A stretch of DNA of 64,000 nt from Stramonita haemastoma. Lineage: Eukaryota; Mollusca; Gastropoda; Neogastropoda; Muricidae. Numbering within the stretch: position 1 is the first letter of the stretch; each line of letters starts with the position of its first letter. Positions 24,349 through 34,876 of the stretch are shown piece after piece. Where the stretch lies: the NCBI GenBank assembly GCA_030674155.1, contig CM060323.1, forward strand, positions 40,030,114 to 40,094,113, read 5' to 3'. The notes beneath the pieces were generated by a model that saw nothing but the letters and a program-made list of their open reading frames with translations, was not told where the DNA came from and searched no databases. The translations under genes and the position numbers were made by a program.

Positions 24349-24502
24349 CATTTTGAAGTACAATAGTCTCAATGATTAAAGTGTTTTCTCTGTGGAAAGT
24401 CTGATTGTGCATTATTTGCATATGAGATGTCATTAAAATGTTTTTAAGTAATAGAAATATTTTCTTTGTGGAAAGTCTGATTATGCATTATTTGATGGAC
24501 AG

Positions 24503-24623
24503 GTCATCATGCATCAGTAGGACATACGGGGGAGGGGACAGCAGTGATGAAAAAAGATGTCACCACAATGTCAACTGGAACTGATGACAGCAGTGCTGGG
24601 ATTGCTTGCCATTGAATACCAAG
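24503..24623 (+). other. Exon-like module B, unit 3
   Basis: 121 bases between gatggACAG and GTAACATG. The frame MSPQCQLELMTAVLGLLAIE crosses the border and has a hydrophobic stretch (LMTAVLGLLAI) that could pass as a signal peptide. Other copies do not preserve it, so coding status is doubtful. Confidence 0.42.
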
Positions 24624-24639
24624 GTAACATGTACACGCA

Positions 24640-24648
24640 CAAACACAT

Positions 24649-24719
<71 letters not shown>

Positions 24720-24770
24720 TATACATGCACACATTCATGTGCACACACACGCACGCACACACACACACAA
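24640..24770. repeat. (CA)n tract after module B, unit 3
   Basis: Perfect ACAC run at about 24653-24714, then atgtatatacatgcacacat and a second short CA run. Confidence 0.93.
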
Positions 24771-25165
24771 GATTCAAGATTTATTTCGCCTTTGACCCCT
24801 CTTGGGGCATGGAGGATTTCAAACAAAATCAACTGTAACATATATAATTTGCATTAATAGAATACGTTCATACACAGAATTTCACAGAAATAAAAAATAT
24901 AGTCAACCTTTTCATTAATGTCATGCATTTTTACTCTTAAGTTGCTAAGTTTTAATAACATATTTTTATCAGAAGAGAACAAATTGCAAAATGTGAACAT
25001 GGATCTTGGATACAAATATTCATGAGGTAGGACATTCTTCCGAAGCTCAGAAAACATTGGACATTCCATTATGAAGTGAAACTCATCTCCTATAGTTTTC
25101 ATGTTACATTGTTTACTAAGACGATTTTCACGCGAATGCCGTTGACTCATCCTGTTTCAATCGGT
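24769..25165 (-). pseudogene. C-terminal fragment of another LINE
   Basis: A - strand frame includes IGDEFHFIMECPMFSELR (about 25087-25034) and SDKNMLLKLSNLRVKM. The 'IGDE.HF..ECP' pattern is the C-terminal end common in invertebrate LINE polyproteins. The 3' UTR contains ccccaagaggggtcaaaggc and ends in TAAATCTTGAATCTTGTG, a short terminal repeat. The element lies inside a CA-rich tract between modules B and C of unit 3. Confidence 0.75.
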
Positions 25166-25202
25166 AAAGAATGGTTGATACACCTGAATCTAAATAATGA
25201 AA

Positions 25203-25275
25203 TCACACACACACACGTACATACATACACAATCTACACACAAACGCATGCACACACATGCACACACGCACGCGT
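25203..25275. repeat. Decayed CA/GCAC tract
   Basis: Alternating ACAC with gcatgcacacacatgcacac and cacgcacgcgtacatg; precedes module C. Confidence 0.8.
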
Positions 25276-25277
25276 AC

Positions 25278-25460
25278 ATGAAAGAAGAAAGGCTACATGC
25301 TGTTTTTAAACTTGTGGTGCATGAAAATGGAAAGACTAGGTACAACATCTTAAGAATCAGGAAAGCCCAGAACCAAGATTGGACACCCAAGATTCCAGAG
25401 CCCTTAGCTGTTAGGAAGTTGGGTTACAAACTGAAAAGGGAAAAACGTTTACTGCAGTAA
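25278..25460 (+). other. Unrecognised terminal-exon-like ORF, module C of unit 3
   Basis: After a CA tract an open frame reads from about ERLHAVFKLVVHENGKTRYN, through ILRIRKAQNQDWTPKIPEPL and AVRKLGYKLKREKRLLQ, to TAA at 25458-25460. The composition (basic, mixed, no simple repeats) is unlike the CA-tract shadows. A weakly similar stretch in unit 2 (15668-15715, LCTLVVCANGS) has a stop. I do not recognise the family; it could be the last exon of a decayed gene. Confidence 0.35.
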
Positions 25461-25544
25461 CACATTTTTCTGTCCTTTTTTCCTTCCTAGTAGTTTTGAT
25501 ACAAAGAGGAGCATTTATTTTTTTGTCCTTGTTTAACTGAAGTA

Positions 25545-25715
25545 GTTTGGTATCCATACTAAAGGAGCATTTCTATTTTATCATCATTCAGCTGAAGTTT
25601 GTATTTATACTTTGGTATCTGGTGGACTATGTTGAGAGAGAAAGCAGAGAAATGTCACTTTAAAATAAGATGATTATCATCAAAAAGACTATGGTGTGAC
25701 AGCCTGTGATTATGT
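25545..25715. repeat. Anonymous duplicated segment G, copy 2
   Basis: Counterpart of 6330-6505: aagcagagaaatgtcacttt, aagatgattatcatcaaaaa, tggtgtgacagcct. Confidence 0.62.
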
Positions 25716-26147
25716 GCAATTCCAGTAATGGGTTAACAAAAAACCCCAAACAAATACATGTACAGATTCTTTAGATACCCCATGCTATAAGCTTGCAGGG
25801 GTAGAGGACTGTCCATTTATAGTCTGCACATTCACATCTGGGTCTGAGATGATAGGGAAAGAACAAAAGTCAGGTACTGGAGAAAACCAAGTGATTTATA
25901 TTAGGAAATGAAGAATTTGAATCAAGTCATCGGCATACGTTCTGCATTTTCCCATTTAAAAAGTACAAACATTTTTAGTATGATTGAGATAATTTAAAGT
26001 TAAACTTCTATAAATTTATTTTAGTTATAGGGAACATTCAAAATACAAACATGGATATTCTGCGCATATGTACCTTGTTGGGGAAAAAATCATTAAGTAC
26101 ATCTATCTGTCCTAAAATTTGACTTTGTGTAGTATCTTCTCTAGTTG

Positions 26148-27590
26148 TGTCCATCTCTGGAACATGGTTGAAGGTTGTTAGTAGCTTTTGACGTCTGCCA
26201 GGATGATGGGTCACTTGGCATGAAGATCATGTTTGGAGTGGGTGATGTTGGTTGGGCACTGGCTGACTGGCTTAATGGTCATTTGATGGTTGACAAGGTG
26301 CAGGGTTTTGTGACATTGACCTTCAGTGTAGGGCTTGGTGCAGTTTTTACATCAGCCATCCTGGGCAAGCCTTTTCTGTGAAATGTGTGAAGTGGCATCA
26401 GCAGGACAGGACAGGGAGCTGCTTGTGGGTGTTTGTCATTGTGGACACTGCAGGTGTTGAAGTTGTGATGCAGGAGCACCGTTCCCCTGGACCCCCTGTG
26501 TGGTTGACATGATGGCTCTGGCTCACTGTGCTGGTCATGTTTGGGATGAGGATACAAGGTGGTATCAGAGGGGATGTTCCAGGGAGGCGTCAAAGCGTGT
26601 CTCCAGTGCTGTGGCTGACTTCATGACTGAGGGATCTGGGAACATGGACGCATGTTTTTCAGATCGTGTGGGGTCAGCTTCAGAGCTGTTGAGCGATTCT
26701 TTGGTGCTGTCCCTGGGATGTTGCCTTGACCGGTCCTGGTACCTCCCTCTTGTGTCCAACATTTCACAGATGATCTGACGTGGTGGTTGGAGTTGTCATG
26801 TTGATGATACAGGAGGTTCTGTGGAGCTGTGTCTTCAGTGTCATGGCTTTGACATGTGTAGTGTTTACAGTGTCAAGTGCCCCAAGAGTGGTGTCCTGTA
26901 CTGTTTGTGTTCCTTCATGACTGATTTCTGTACAGGACCAGGTTTTTCATTTCTGCAAACGATTTTTCTGAGCTCTAGCATAGGTACCTTTGCTTTTGGT
27001 GGTAAGTGAATGCTGGGCTGGATGAGGTCCTGAATGTAGAGGTTAATAAAGCTGACATGTCTTTCATTCTGGACGTAAGCTGTGGACAGATCAACTATGG
27101 TGCTGTTGTTAAGTGTTGTCATCTGCAAACCGTCTGTTGGCTCCTTTCAGTCACCGGAGGGCCATTTTCTTCCATTTTGGCTCTAGCTGTGGTGTCGATT
27201 GTTATCATTGTCATTTTGTGAGTGCAGTGTTTTAGGCCATATGTTTTATAGCTTATCGCTTTGGTTTAACAACTTGATTTGGTGTGCTGGACTTCATAAG
27301 GCTGTTTTTATTGTGATGGATTGACTTAGCCTGTCATCACGTCTGCTTTTTCCCCACAAGCCATCTTGCAGTTTATTAGCTCAATATTCTGGTAGAGCTC
27401 ACAGTTTCACCAAGCACCTCCCTTGTATAGTTTCACAGGCAGTCTTTAAGTAATTAAAGCGCTTTACCTTTAAGTACACCAGGCAGAGTTGGGCCAGTTT
27501 GGCTTTCTGTAGCTTCAGTGTTGGAAGATTGTTGCTGTGCAGGCTGAGGACTCGGTGTGTTTTGGGATAACAGTAAGAACAAGGAGGAAC
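26148..27590. repeat. Conserved block D, copy 4
   Basis: Starts at ccatctctggaacatggttg. It carries the core, only one minisatellite unit (about 27113-27145), and the 3' flank with ttgatttggtgtgctggact. It shares its order with copy 2, including LINE 3' ends and segment E afterwards. Confidence 0.85.
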
Positions 27591-27604
27591 AAGAACTAAG
27601 AGCA

Positions 27605-28072
27605 AAGTTCTAATCCATTTTAATCTGTATATGGTTGAGCACAGTTTTAATACGAGTTTTAAAATGTGTCAAGATGACAGCCCTGATATGGCCTGTGTGG
27701 TCGGCGGGGCTATAAACAACATGATTGGATTGGAACTAAGAACAAGGTTGTTTTAAGGAATCTGGCTGTGGTTTTATCTCAATTTATGTAAGGTGGTTTC
27801 TCCCACAATGCGATGACTGTCCTGGGTTGATCCTTATGGTTGGCCAGAGCGTTGATACAAACAATGACAGAGTTTGTTTTAATAAACCAAATTTTGGTCT
27901 GCATATAGTCACACAGTCTGAGATCTATCATCTAATGTCACTGATAGTGAACAGACGTTAAATTGAAGACAACAACAACAGTCTGAGATTTAAAATTTTA
28001 TGAGGTGACAGCCCCGATATGGCCTCTGTGGTCAGCAGGGCTATAAACAAGATGATTGTTTTGGATTGGATT
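27605..28072 (+). mobile_element. Two adjacent RNase H-LINE 3' UTR copies
   Basis: The first copy (27605-27738) retains only the last part, from tccattttaatctgtatatg to ATTGGATTGG. The second (about 27738-28072) is fuller, starts with aagaacaaggttgttttaag and ends in GGATTGGATTGG. A short SINE-like tail with AAC repeats (about 27920-27978) is inserted in the second. Confidence 0.7.
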
Positions 28073-28075
28073 GGT

Positions 28076-28285
28076 TTAGGAATAAGGGTGGAGTGGTCAC
28101 TGCCACCAAGCAGTTCCCTGACCTCTCATTAGGCACTCTTGAAACGCTACTTTGCAGAAAGGTCGAGGTTGGCGGAAGTAGGGTGTCATCATAGGGAAAA
28201 TTTGGTTAATTAGTGGGATTACTTGGCAAGCTTCAAGATACCTTCCTTTTATAAAGGAAATGGCATCAGGTGCAATTACAATAAT
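28076..28285. repeat. Anonymous duplicated segment E, copy 2
   Basis: Counterpart of 9316-9505: tttaggaataagggtggag, tgacctctcattaggcactc, ggtgtcatcat, atggcatcaggtgcaatta. Supports duplication of D plus flanks as one block. Confidence 0.7.
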
Positions 28286-28307
28286 AAGGATAACATTGAC
28301 TCAAAGA

Positions 28308-28456
28308 TGTGCACACACACACACACCTAACATGAACATGCATGTCCACACATAACCATACAGAGGGATGCATGCACAAAACACACCACTCACACCACGC
28401 ACACAGTGTGCACACACATACAGTGTGCACACACATACACTACACATGCGCGCACG

Positions 28457-28503
<47 letters not shown>

Positions 28504-28512
28504 CACACACTC
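28308..28512. repeat. (CA)n-rich compound microsatellite
   Basis: CA runs with two tandem cacagtgtgcacacacatac units, gcgcgcacgcacgc, and a perfect run at about 28463-28497. Precedes module A of unit 4. Confidence 0.9.
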
Positions 28513-28552
28513 ACAGAGGAAGAAGAGAAAAAAAAACATGCCAAGAGTACAG

Positions 28553-28664
28553 CGACTACACTCACACGTGTTACTAAGATATATGTTGCCAGAGACTGGA
28601 AAGCGGAGACCTTCACCAAGGGTCAGCAACTCCAATTCCAGAGATCGTCACATTAGGTATTCAG
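28553..28664 (+). other. Exon-like module A, unit 4
   Basis: 112 bases between gagtACAG and GGTAAGAG: cgactacactcacacgtgtt ... cacattaggtattcag. Same borders as units 2 and 3. Confidence 0.4.
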
Positions 28665-29800
28665 GTAAGAGAGTGGGAAAAATTATTGCTCTTTACATGT
28701 ATCTGTTGACATATTCACTAAGACATTCATATAGAACCTGTAGTATTGTTATATATCTTGTAAAGGAGAAATGCATGTGTTCAGTCATTTTGATTTATTG
28801 TAAGGGAAAGTAATTTTAAGACAGAAACACTAAAAAAAAAAAGTAGAGGCCTAATTGAAAAGACAAAGTTTACTTTTTTGTACTTGAGGGCCAAAGTAGG
28901 CCATAAAGATCAAGCATAAATATCACAACAAATCGCTATGTTTCAGTTGAAAAGTAATCCGAAAAACATTGTTAAATGATTTAAAAGAATTTAAACTGTA
29001 CTGTTTAGTACTGTTTTTATTGAGCTGTGGTATCTGTTGAGAAATTAAATTAGGGAAACATTAAAGCATATTCTATGATAAATTTCTGGATTTTTTTCAT
29101 TCCTTGGCTAACGATTTGAGATTCACCAACAGTGAGATTGATATATACTTTTTATTTATCTTCTTTTTTTTTTAATACTTCATGACTTTGTCTTTGAGAC
29201 TGCGCTGAATTTTTCAGTGTCTTCAGCAAATCTGAACTTGGTGGAGCCTCTCTCTCTCCAAGTGAAAAGATTTTGAGACAGTTACTTGCGTGGCATCCCT
29301 GCCCTGGTCTTAGCTAGCCTTTATCATTTTTTTTACCTTTTCTTTAAAAAAAAAAAGATGGGTGATTTTTTGTGAGTGTGTGTGAAATTTTTTTATATGA
29401 TGCATACTTTGCACTTAAGATCTTGGTTCATGGTCTCCCTTTGAAGAGTTGGAACATTTTACTAGAAAGATCCCTCTTAAATAATACTCGGTGTTGATTC
29501 AAACCCTAGCCATTGGATTGCAGAGTCCAATATTTAACTTCTATGTTTAAAAAGAAAATTTGGCTGTACTAACACGGAAGACCTGTCACATGTAGAACTG
29601 CGGTTCTGTGACGCATCTAAAAGGCTTATTCACATATCTTTTCATTGTACTGAAGGAGGAGAGAAAAATCTGGCTTTGAGATACAGATCTTTAAATTTCA
29701 AGACCTTTAGCCAGAACAAGCTGTTCTGTTGGGTCAGGTTTGGCATGTGAAAATATGTGTATAGAAAGGGTTAAATCAACTGACTCTTTCTGTTGGACAG

Positions 29801-29915
29801 GCCACCAGAAATCGACAGGATCGGACACAGTTCAGCAGTGAAGAAGAATGATGTCACTACAGATTGCTTTGCTTGGAACCATCGTCAGCATTGCTGGAAT
29901 TCCTCTCGATATCAA
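29801..29915 (+). other. Exon-like module B, unit 4
   Basis: 115 bases between ctttctgttggACAG (the best polypyrimidine tract of the four) and GTAAGAAT. A frame MMSLQIALLGTIVSIAGIPL, hydrophobic and signal peptide-like, runs to the border. The other copies have a different C-terminal phase, so this is a candidate only. Confidence 0.42.
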
Positions 29916-30044
29916 GTAAGAATGCTCATGCCTTTGAGTACATACACATGTAGAAACATGCGGGAGGAGAGGGGTGTCACTAATTTGTAATATAATTGAA
30001 CTATACTTTGATAAGTATTATATTGCCCAAAACAGTACCAGTGG

Positions 30045-30910
30045 AGTTGACAGAGCACCACAATATTAACCGAAGGGAAACAACAGTGCTCACACATTAT
30101 TCTCATATCACTCGTGTTCATGTGTTGAAAGGCAAGGGAACCCCATGGTGCGTGACTTGAGATGTGCGGGTAACCATCAAGCATCTGCTTCTGGAGTGTC
30201 AAAATGTCCAGGATGTTTGGCACAAGCATTTCATAGTAGACTAGCTAAAGACCCGTTTTTAATGATGTTCCACTGTACACCATTTTTAACTTACTGAGAT
30301 TATCTGGCTTTTTCTGTCTGTGTGAAAATGTTATGGTTGGTCACTAAGAACAAGGTTGTTTTAAGGAATCTGGTTTGGGTTTTATCTCATGAGTGGTTGA
30401 TATGGTTTTTCACACAAGGCAGTGCCCGCCCTGGGTTTACCCTTCTGGTTAACCAAGGCGTTAATACAAGGAATGACAGTAGAAAATTGGCTTTTATACC
30501 CCGTTTTAAAATATATATTAAAGTTAAGTTAAAGTCTGTCCCGAGCCTAAGGCTCATCAGGCCGGTGCTTATCCCGGTTTCTGTGGCGCTAAGCGACTGA
30601 GAGTCATAGACTCCCCCCTGGATAGGACGCCAGTCTATCGCAGGGTTAACCCCCCAACACAAGGTTGGTACCCCTTTTACACCTGGGTGGGGTGAGAAAA
30701 TAGCCGTAAAGTGCCTTTTCCAAGGGCACAACGCCATAGTCGAAAGCTGGGATCGAACCCGCAACCTTTTAGATTACGAGTCCAACGCCCTAACCACTCG
30801 ACTACCGCGGCGGCAAAATATATATAGTTGCAGTTTTATCCTGATATTTAAAATTTGTGTTGACAGCCACAATATGATCATTGGGGTTATAAATAATATA
30901 ATTGAATTGG
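30045..30910 (+). mobile_element. RNase H-LINE 3' fragment carrying a nested SINE
   Basis: It starts near caacagtgctcac (30081), matches the C-terminal coding part with stop codons (cgtgacttgagatgtg), passes into the 3' UTR at about 30330, and ends in TAATTGAATTGGATTGGA at about 30900. The 3' UTR is split at 30509-30825 by a tRNA-derived SINE flanked by AAAATATATAT on both sides. Confidence 0.8.
30519..30814 (-). mobile_element. tRNA-derived SINE b nested in a LINE 3' UTR
   Basis: On the - strand the head reads gccgccgcggtagtcgagtg gttagggcg, with A-box-like TAGTCGAGTGG and B-box-like GGTTCGATCCC. The body has ggcctgatgagccttaggct, ending in gggacagactttaactt. Flanked by AAAATATATAT direct repeats, the host LINE sequence resuming exactly. 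Confidence 0.87.
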
Positions 30911-31484
30911 ATTGGACCCAAAAACTACAACAGAGATCTTGGTCTTTTTGCTAAGTAGCAAGTTAACCTTTGAGGAGGGATCTGGGCACTGAATTGGAAC
31001 TTCGATGCACTGTTCATTGGTCAAGTTGAACTGGGTGGAATTCATTGCTCTCCAGGTTACTGGTAACATATTATGTTCATACTGTCCATACATGGCCTAC
31101 CTTTTTTTAATATTTATTTTTATTTTATTTTTTTGTTCCTTTTTTTTCCATACATGGCCTACCTTTAAAATTTTTTTTTTAATAGGAATTATGGGGTTTT
31201 AGTGTGTAAGATGTTCCATGTGTTTGCATTAGGGACCTGTAGGTTCCACCAGATTTGCAGCATTTGAAGCATTATTATCAAGGGGGAAAAGAAATAGCAA
31301 CAAATGGTCAGAATTGATGTTAGCTTGGGGGATTTCCTATCAAATCACAGGTTGGTAATGGACAATAAAACTGTTCTGTAGGCCCCAACATGCACAAGAA
31401 AAAACAAAAAAAGAAAACGACCAAAGAAACCATGCATACATAAATTATAAAGACCTCAACCTCTACATTGTGCTGTAACATCTG

Positions 31485-31940
31485 GTAAAGATACTGACAT
31501 TGGTCACATTTTGTCGATCTGTTTCAGGGACTTTGACCAGCAGAGGTTTTCTACAGGCCTGAGCCACCTGGCTCAACAGAGTGAAGATCCACACGAAACG
31601 GTTGACCAACTCACCAGGTGTGCCATGGAGCAGGAGATTTCTGGGTCTACAGGTGCTGTTCACAGATCTGAAACCTAGAAGCGATCAATATGTGCAGTCC
31701 GTCTGGCAGGAGGAATGGAACGCTCAGACAACAAACTTATTCAGATTCATCCTAACATGAAAGAGGTTTTCCCTCTGTGTGTCAAAACCCGAAAGGAAAC
31801 AACAGTGCTCACCAGGATACACACGTCATTATCATATTACTTGTGTTCATTGGCTGAAAGGCAAGGGATCCCCATGGTGTGTGACTTGTGATGTTGGGGT
31901 AAACATCAGACATCTGCTGTGGGAGTGTGAGTGTCAGGAG
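31485..31940 (+). pseudogene. RNase H-LINE C-terminal fragment
   Basis: A degraded copy of the region from the end of RNase H (VDQLTRCAMEQEISGST, about 31594) through a frameshifted QEEWNAQ segment to the zinc-knuckle region (ccatggtgtgtgacttgtga near 31871). It stops at a break at about 31940, where the longer LINE copy begins abruptly in the RT thumb. It is a separate insertion or a rearranged duplicate of the same element. Confidence 0.8.
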
Positions 31941-33357
31941 TTCAAAGGCAGATACAACTCTGTGTGAATAAGGTGCAGGAATGGGCGGAGGACAATGGGT
32001 TCAAGTTCTTGGTTACCAAAACAAAGTGCATTCACGTCACTAACATGTGTAGAGAATGCTTGGGAAAATTCTCCATCCCGATGGTGACGGAGGCTAAATT
32101 CTTGGGGATTGTGTTCGACCGGAGACTGAATTTCAAGTCCAATCCAACACCTGAGAACATCCTGTCAGAAAGCTCTGAACCTCCTGCGGGTGATCGCCCA
32201 TACTGATTGGGGAGCGGACAGGAGAACACTGCTGCATGTCTACAGGGTGCTGGTGTGCTCCAAATTGGATTACAGATGTTAGGTCTATGGCTCGGTGAGG
32301 CCTTCCTACCTGAAAGCTCTGGACCCTATCCACCACCAGGGGCTCCGGATCTGTTTCAGAGCATTCCGAATGACACTGGTGTACAGTCTGTACGCGGAAG
32401 CAGGAGAGCCCTCTCTTGCAAACTGCCTTCTGAAACTGACACTAAATTACTACATGAAGCTCTATTTGGAGAATAACAACCCGGCTTACGATTGTGTTCT
32501 CAACCCCTGGTTTCAGGCCAAGTTTAAGAAATCGCCCTCTGCCACCCTACCTCTGGGCATTTGGATCCTTCCACAACTCCGGGAGGCGGGTATTGATTTG
32601 GGTGTCATCTGTGACCTTCCCAAGTTCCCCGAGACGCCTATGTGGATGGTGGAAACCCCGGCTGTCTGTTTCAATCTGGCTGCTCATAGGAAAGATGTCA
32701 CCAGCTCCACGGCATACAGGGTTTTTTTTCCAAGAACTCTGTATGTCTTATCCATCCTACACCAGGGTTTTCACAGATGGCTCCAAGTCTGAGGAGGGGG
32801 TGGCCTGCACAGCCTATTTTCCCACTATCAAGGAGTCGGTGCTTTCTGAACGCCTGCCTTCGGATGCCTCAGTGTACACGGCCGAACTGAGCACTCTTGT
32901 CTTGCCCCTGCAACTGATCCGGCGATCAGGAAAGACAGACTTCTTGGTCTGTGCGGACTCATTCGCTGCTCTGGAGGCTATCGCTTGTAGGAACATAAAC
33001 CACCCTAAGCTTCAGGAGTTCTATGAACTGTATACTTCCTTGAGATGGGACGGGTGTGATATTGTTTTGGTGTGGATCCTGGGGCATGTGAGCATTCGGG
33101 GTGACGAAATGGTTGACCGACTCACCAGGCGTGCCACGGAGCAGGAGGTTTCTGGGTCCACGGTGCCATTCACAGATCTGAAACCTAGAAGCGAACAATA
33201 TGCACACTCCCTCTGGCAGGAGGAATGGAATGCTCAAGACCGACAAGCTTTTTCAGATCCATCCCAACCTGAAAGAGTTTTCCCTCTGTGTGTCAAAAAC
33301 CAAAGGGAAGCAACAGTGCTCACCAGGATACACACGGGTCATTCTTATATCACTCGC

Positions 33358-34018
33358 GTTCATTTGCTGAAAGGCAAGGGAACCCCATGGTGCATGTCTT
33401 GTGATGTGCGGGTAACCATCAAGCATCTGCTCCTGGTTCATTTGCTGAAAGGCAAGGGAACCCCATGGTGCGTGTCTTGTGATGTGCGGGTAACCATCAA
33501 GCATCTGCTCTGGTTCATTTGCTGAAAGGCAAGGGAACCCAATGGTGCGTGTCTTGTGATGTGCGGGTAACCATCAGGCATCTGCTCCTGGTTCATTTGC
33601 TGAAAGGCAAGGGAACCCCATGGTGTGTGTCTTGTGATGTGCGGGTAACCATCAAACATCTGCTCCTGGTTCATTTGCTGAAAGGCAAGGGAACCCCATG
33701 GTGCGTGTCTTGTGATGTGCGGGTAACCATCAAACATCTGCTCCTGGTTCATTTGCTGAAAGGCAAGGGAACCCAATGGTGCGTGTCTTGTGATGTGCGG
33801 GTAACCATCAGGCATCTGCTCCTGGTTCATTCGCTGAAAGGCAAGGGAACCCCATGGTGTGTGACTTGTGATGTGATGTGCGGGTAACCATCTAAAACAA
33901 CAACAACAACAACAACAACAAAAAACCCATCAAGCATCTGCTCCTGGTTCATTGCTGAAAGGCAAGGGAACCCCATGGTGTGTGACTTGTGATGTGCGGG
34001 TAACCATCAAGCATCTTC
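33358..34018 (+). repeat. 78-bp in-frame tandem amplification of the LINE zinc-knuckle-like segment (8 copies)
   Basis: Units begin with gttcatttgctgaaaggc at 33358, 33436, 33513, 33591, 33669, 33747, 33825 and 33947. The period is 78 bp (26 codons, HLLKGKGTPWCVSCDVRVTI then KHLLLV). One unit is 77 bp because of a single-base deletion, which breaks the frame. The seventh unit is interrupted by an (AAC)n insert. In the amplified units the final Cys of the motif is replaced by the next unit; only the last unit keeps LLLEC. Confidence 0.93.
33892..33930. repeat. (AAC)n insert inside the 78-bp array
   Basis: The sequence ctaaaacaacaac...aaaaaaccc interrupts the reading taaccat / catcaag of one unit, with CCAT on both sides. 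It looks like a bare retroposon tail, as found at the end of the short SINE-like copy near 27960, or a local microsatellite expansion. Confidence 0.55.
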
Positions 34019-34164
34019 TCCTGGAGTGTCGGGATGTTCAGGATATTAGTCACAAGCATTTTACTGCAGACTACCTAAAGATCCTCTTTCGGGATGTTCC
34101 ACCGGACACCATTTTTAACTTCCTGAGAGAATTGGGCTTTTTTCGTCTGATAAGAGTGAAAGTG

Positions 34165-34459
34165 GTATAGTTGGTCTCTAAGCACAAGGTTGTTTTAAGG
34201 AATCTGGTTTTGGTTTTATCTCATTTTATGTGTGATTGATGTGGGTTTTCCCACGACATGGTGGCCATCCTGGGCTGACCCTTATGGTTGACAAGGGCAT
34301 CGATACAGGCAAGGACAGTCGAGTTGGTTTTATACCTCGTTTTAAACTGTATATAGTTGCACACTTTTAATACAAGTTTTAAAATGTGACAAGGTGACAG
34401 CCCCGATATGGCCTGTGTGGTCAGCGGGGCTCTAAGCAACATCATTGCATTGGATTGGG
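34165..34459 (+). repeat. 3' UTR and (ATTGG)n tail of the RNase H LINE
   Basis: It follows the C-terminal codons directly: gttggtctctaagcacaaggt, TTTTAAGGAATCTGG, a block with tgtatatagttgcaca, then gaggtgacag-like text, gatatggcc and a terminal ATTGCATTGGATTGG. The same order follows LINE coding remnants at 6.6, 30.3 and 34.6 kb, which identifies the block as the 3' UTR of this family. Confidence 0.85.
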
Positions 34460-34876
34460 TGTGTCGAGATGTTCAACATATTAGGCACAAGCATTTTACT
34501 GCAGACTCCCTAAAGATCCTTTTTTTGGATGTTCCACCTGACACCATTTTTAATGTTTTGAGAGAATCTGGCTTTTTCCACCTGAAATGATTGAAATTGG
34601 TATTGTAGGTCTCGAAGGACAAGGTTGTTTTAAGGAGTCTGGTTTTGTTTTTATTTCATTTTTTATGTGCGATTGATGTGGTTTTTCCCCGCAATGCAGT
34701 ACCCGTCCTGGGCTGATCTTTACGGTTGACCAGGGCATCAATACAAGCAATGATAGTAGTTATGTTGGTTTTACACCCCATTTCAATTTGTATATAGTTG
34801 CACAGTTTTAATCTGAGATTTAAATTTGATGAGGTGACAGCCCTGGGGGGGGGGGCTATAAACATTGGAATGGATT
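34460..34876 (+). mobile_element. Second 5'-truncated copy of the RNase H LINE, joined to the tail of the first
   Basis: Immediately after the (ATTGG)n tail of the upstream copy the sequence restarts in the last coding bases (tcgagatgttcaacatatta, ...gagagaatctggctttttcc) and runs through a complete 3' UTR to ATTGGAATGG. The head-on-tail join suggests insertion into the tail of the older copy. Confidence 0.8.

Larger units (their letters stand above)
31935..34175 (+). pseudogene. 5'-truncated LINE ORF2: RT thumb, RNase H and zinc-knuckle-like C-terminus (I/Jockey-like)
   Basis: The copy starts inside the reverse transcriptase thumb region (VNKVQEWAEDNGFKF..., EAKFLGIVFDRRLNF near 32090-32130), continues through SYLKALDPIHHQGLRICFRA (about 32301-32360), and enters an RNase H domain at about 32766-33150. 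All four RNase H acidic positions are present: FTDGSK, YTAELS, CADSFAAL and GDEMVDRL. The C-terminus carries a Cys-Cys-His-Cys pattern (CVTCDVRVTIKHLLLEC) and ends with FNFLRELGFFRL. Frameshifts occur near 32140, 32270 and at an 8-T run near 32727, so it cannot encode one protein. The polymerase palm with the catalytic Asp pair is missing. The domain order fits RNase H-bearing non-LTR clades (I-like); the exact clade is inference. Confidence 0.85.
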
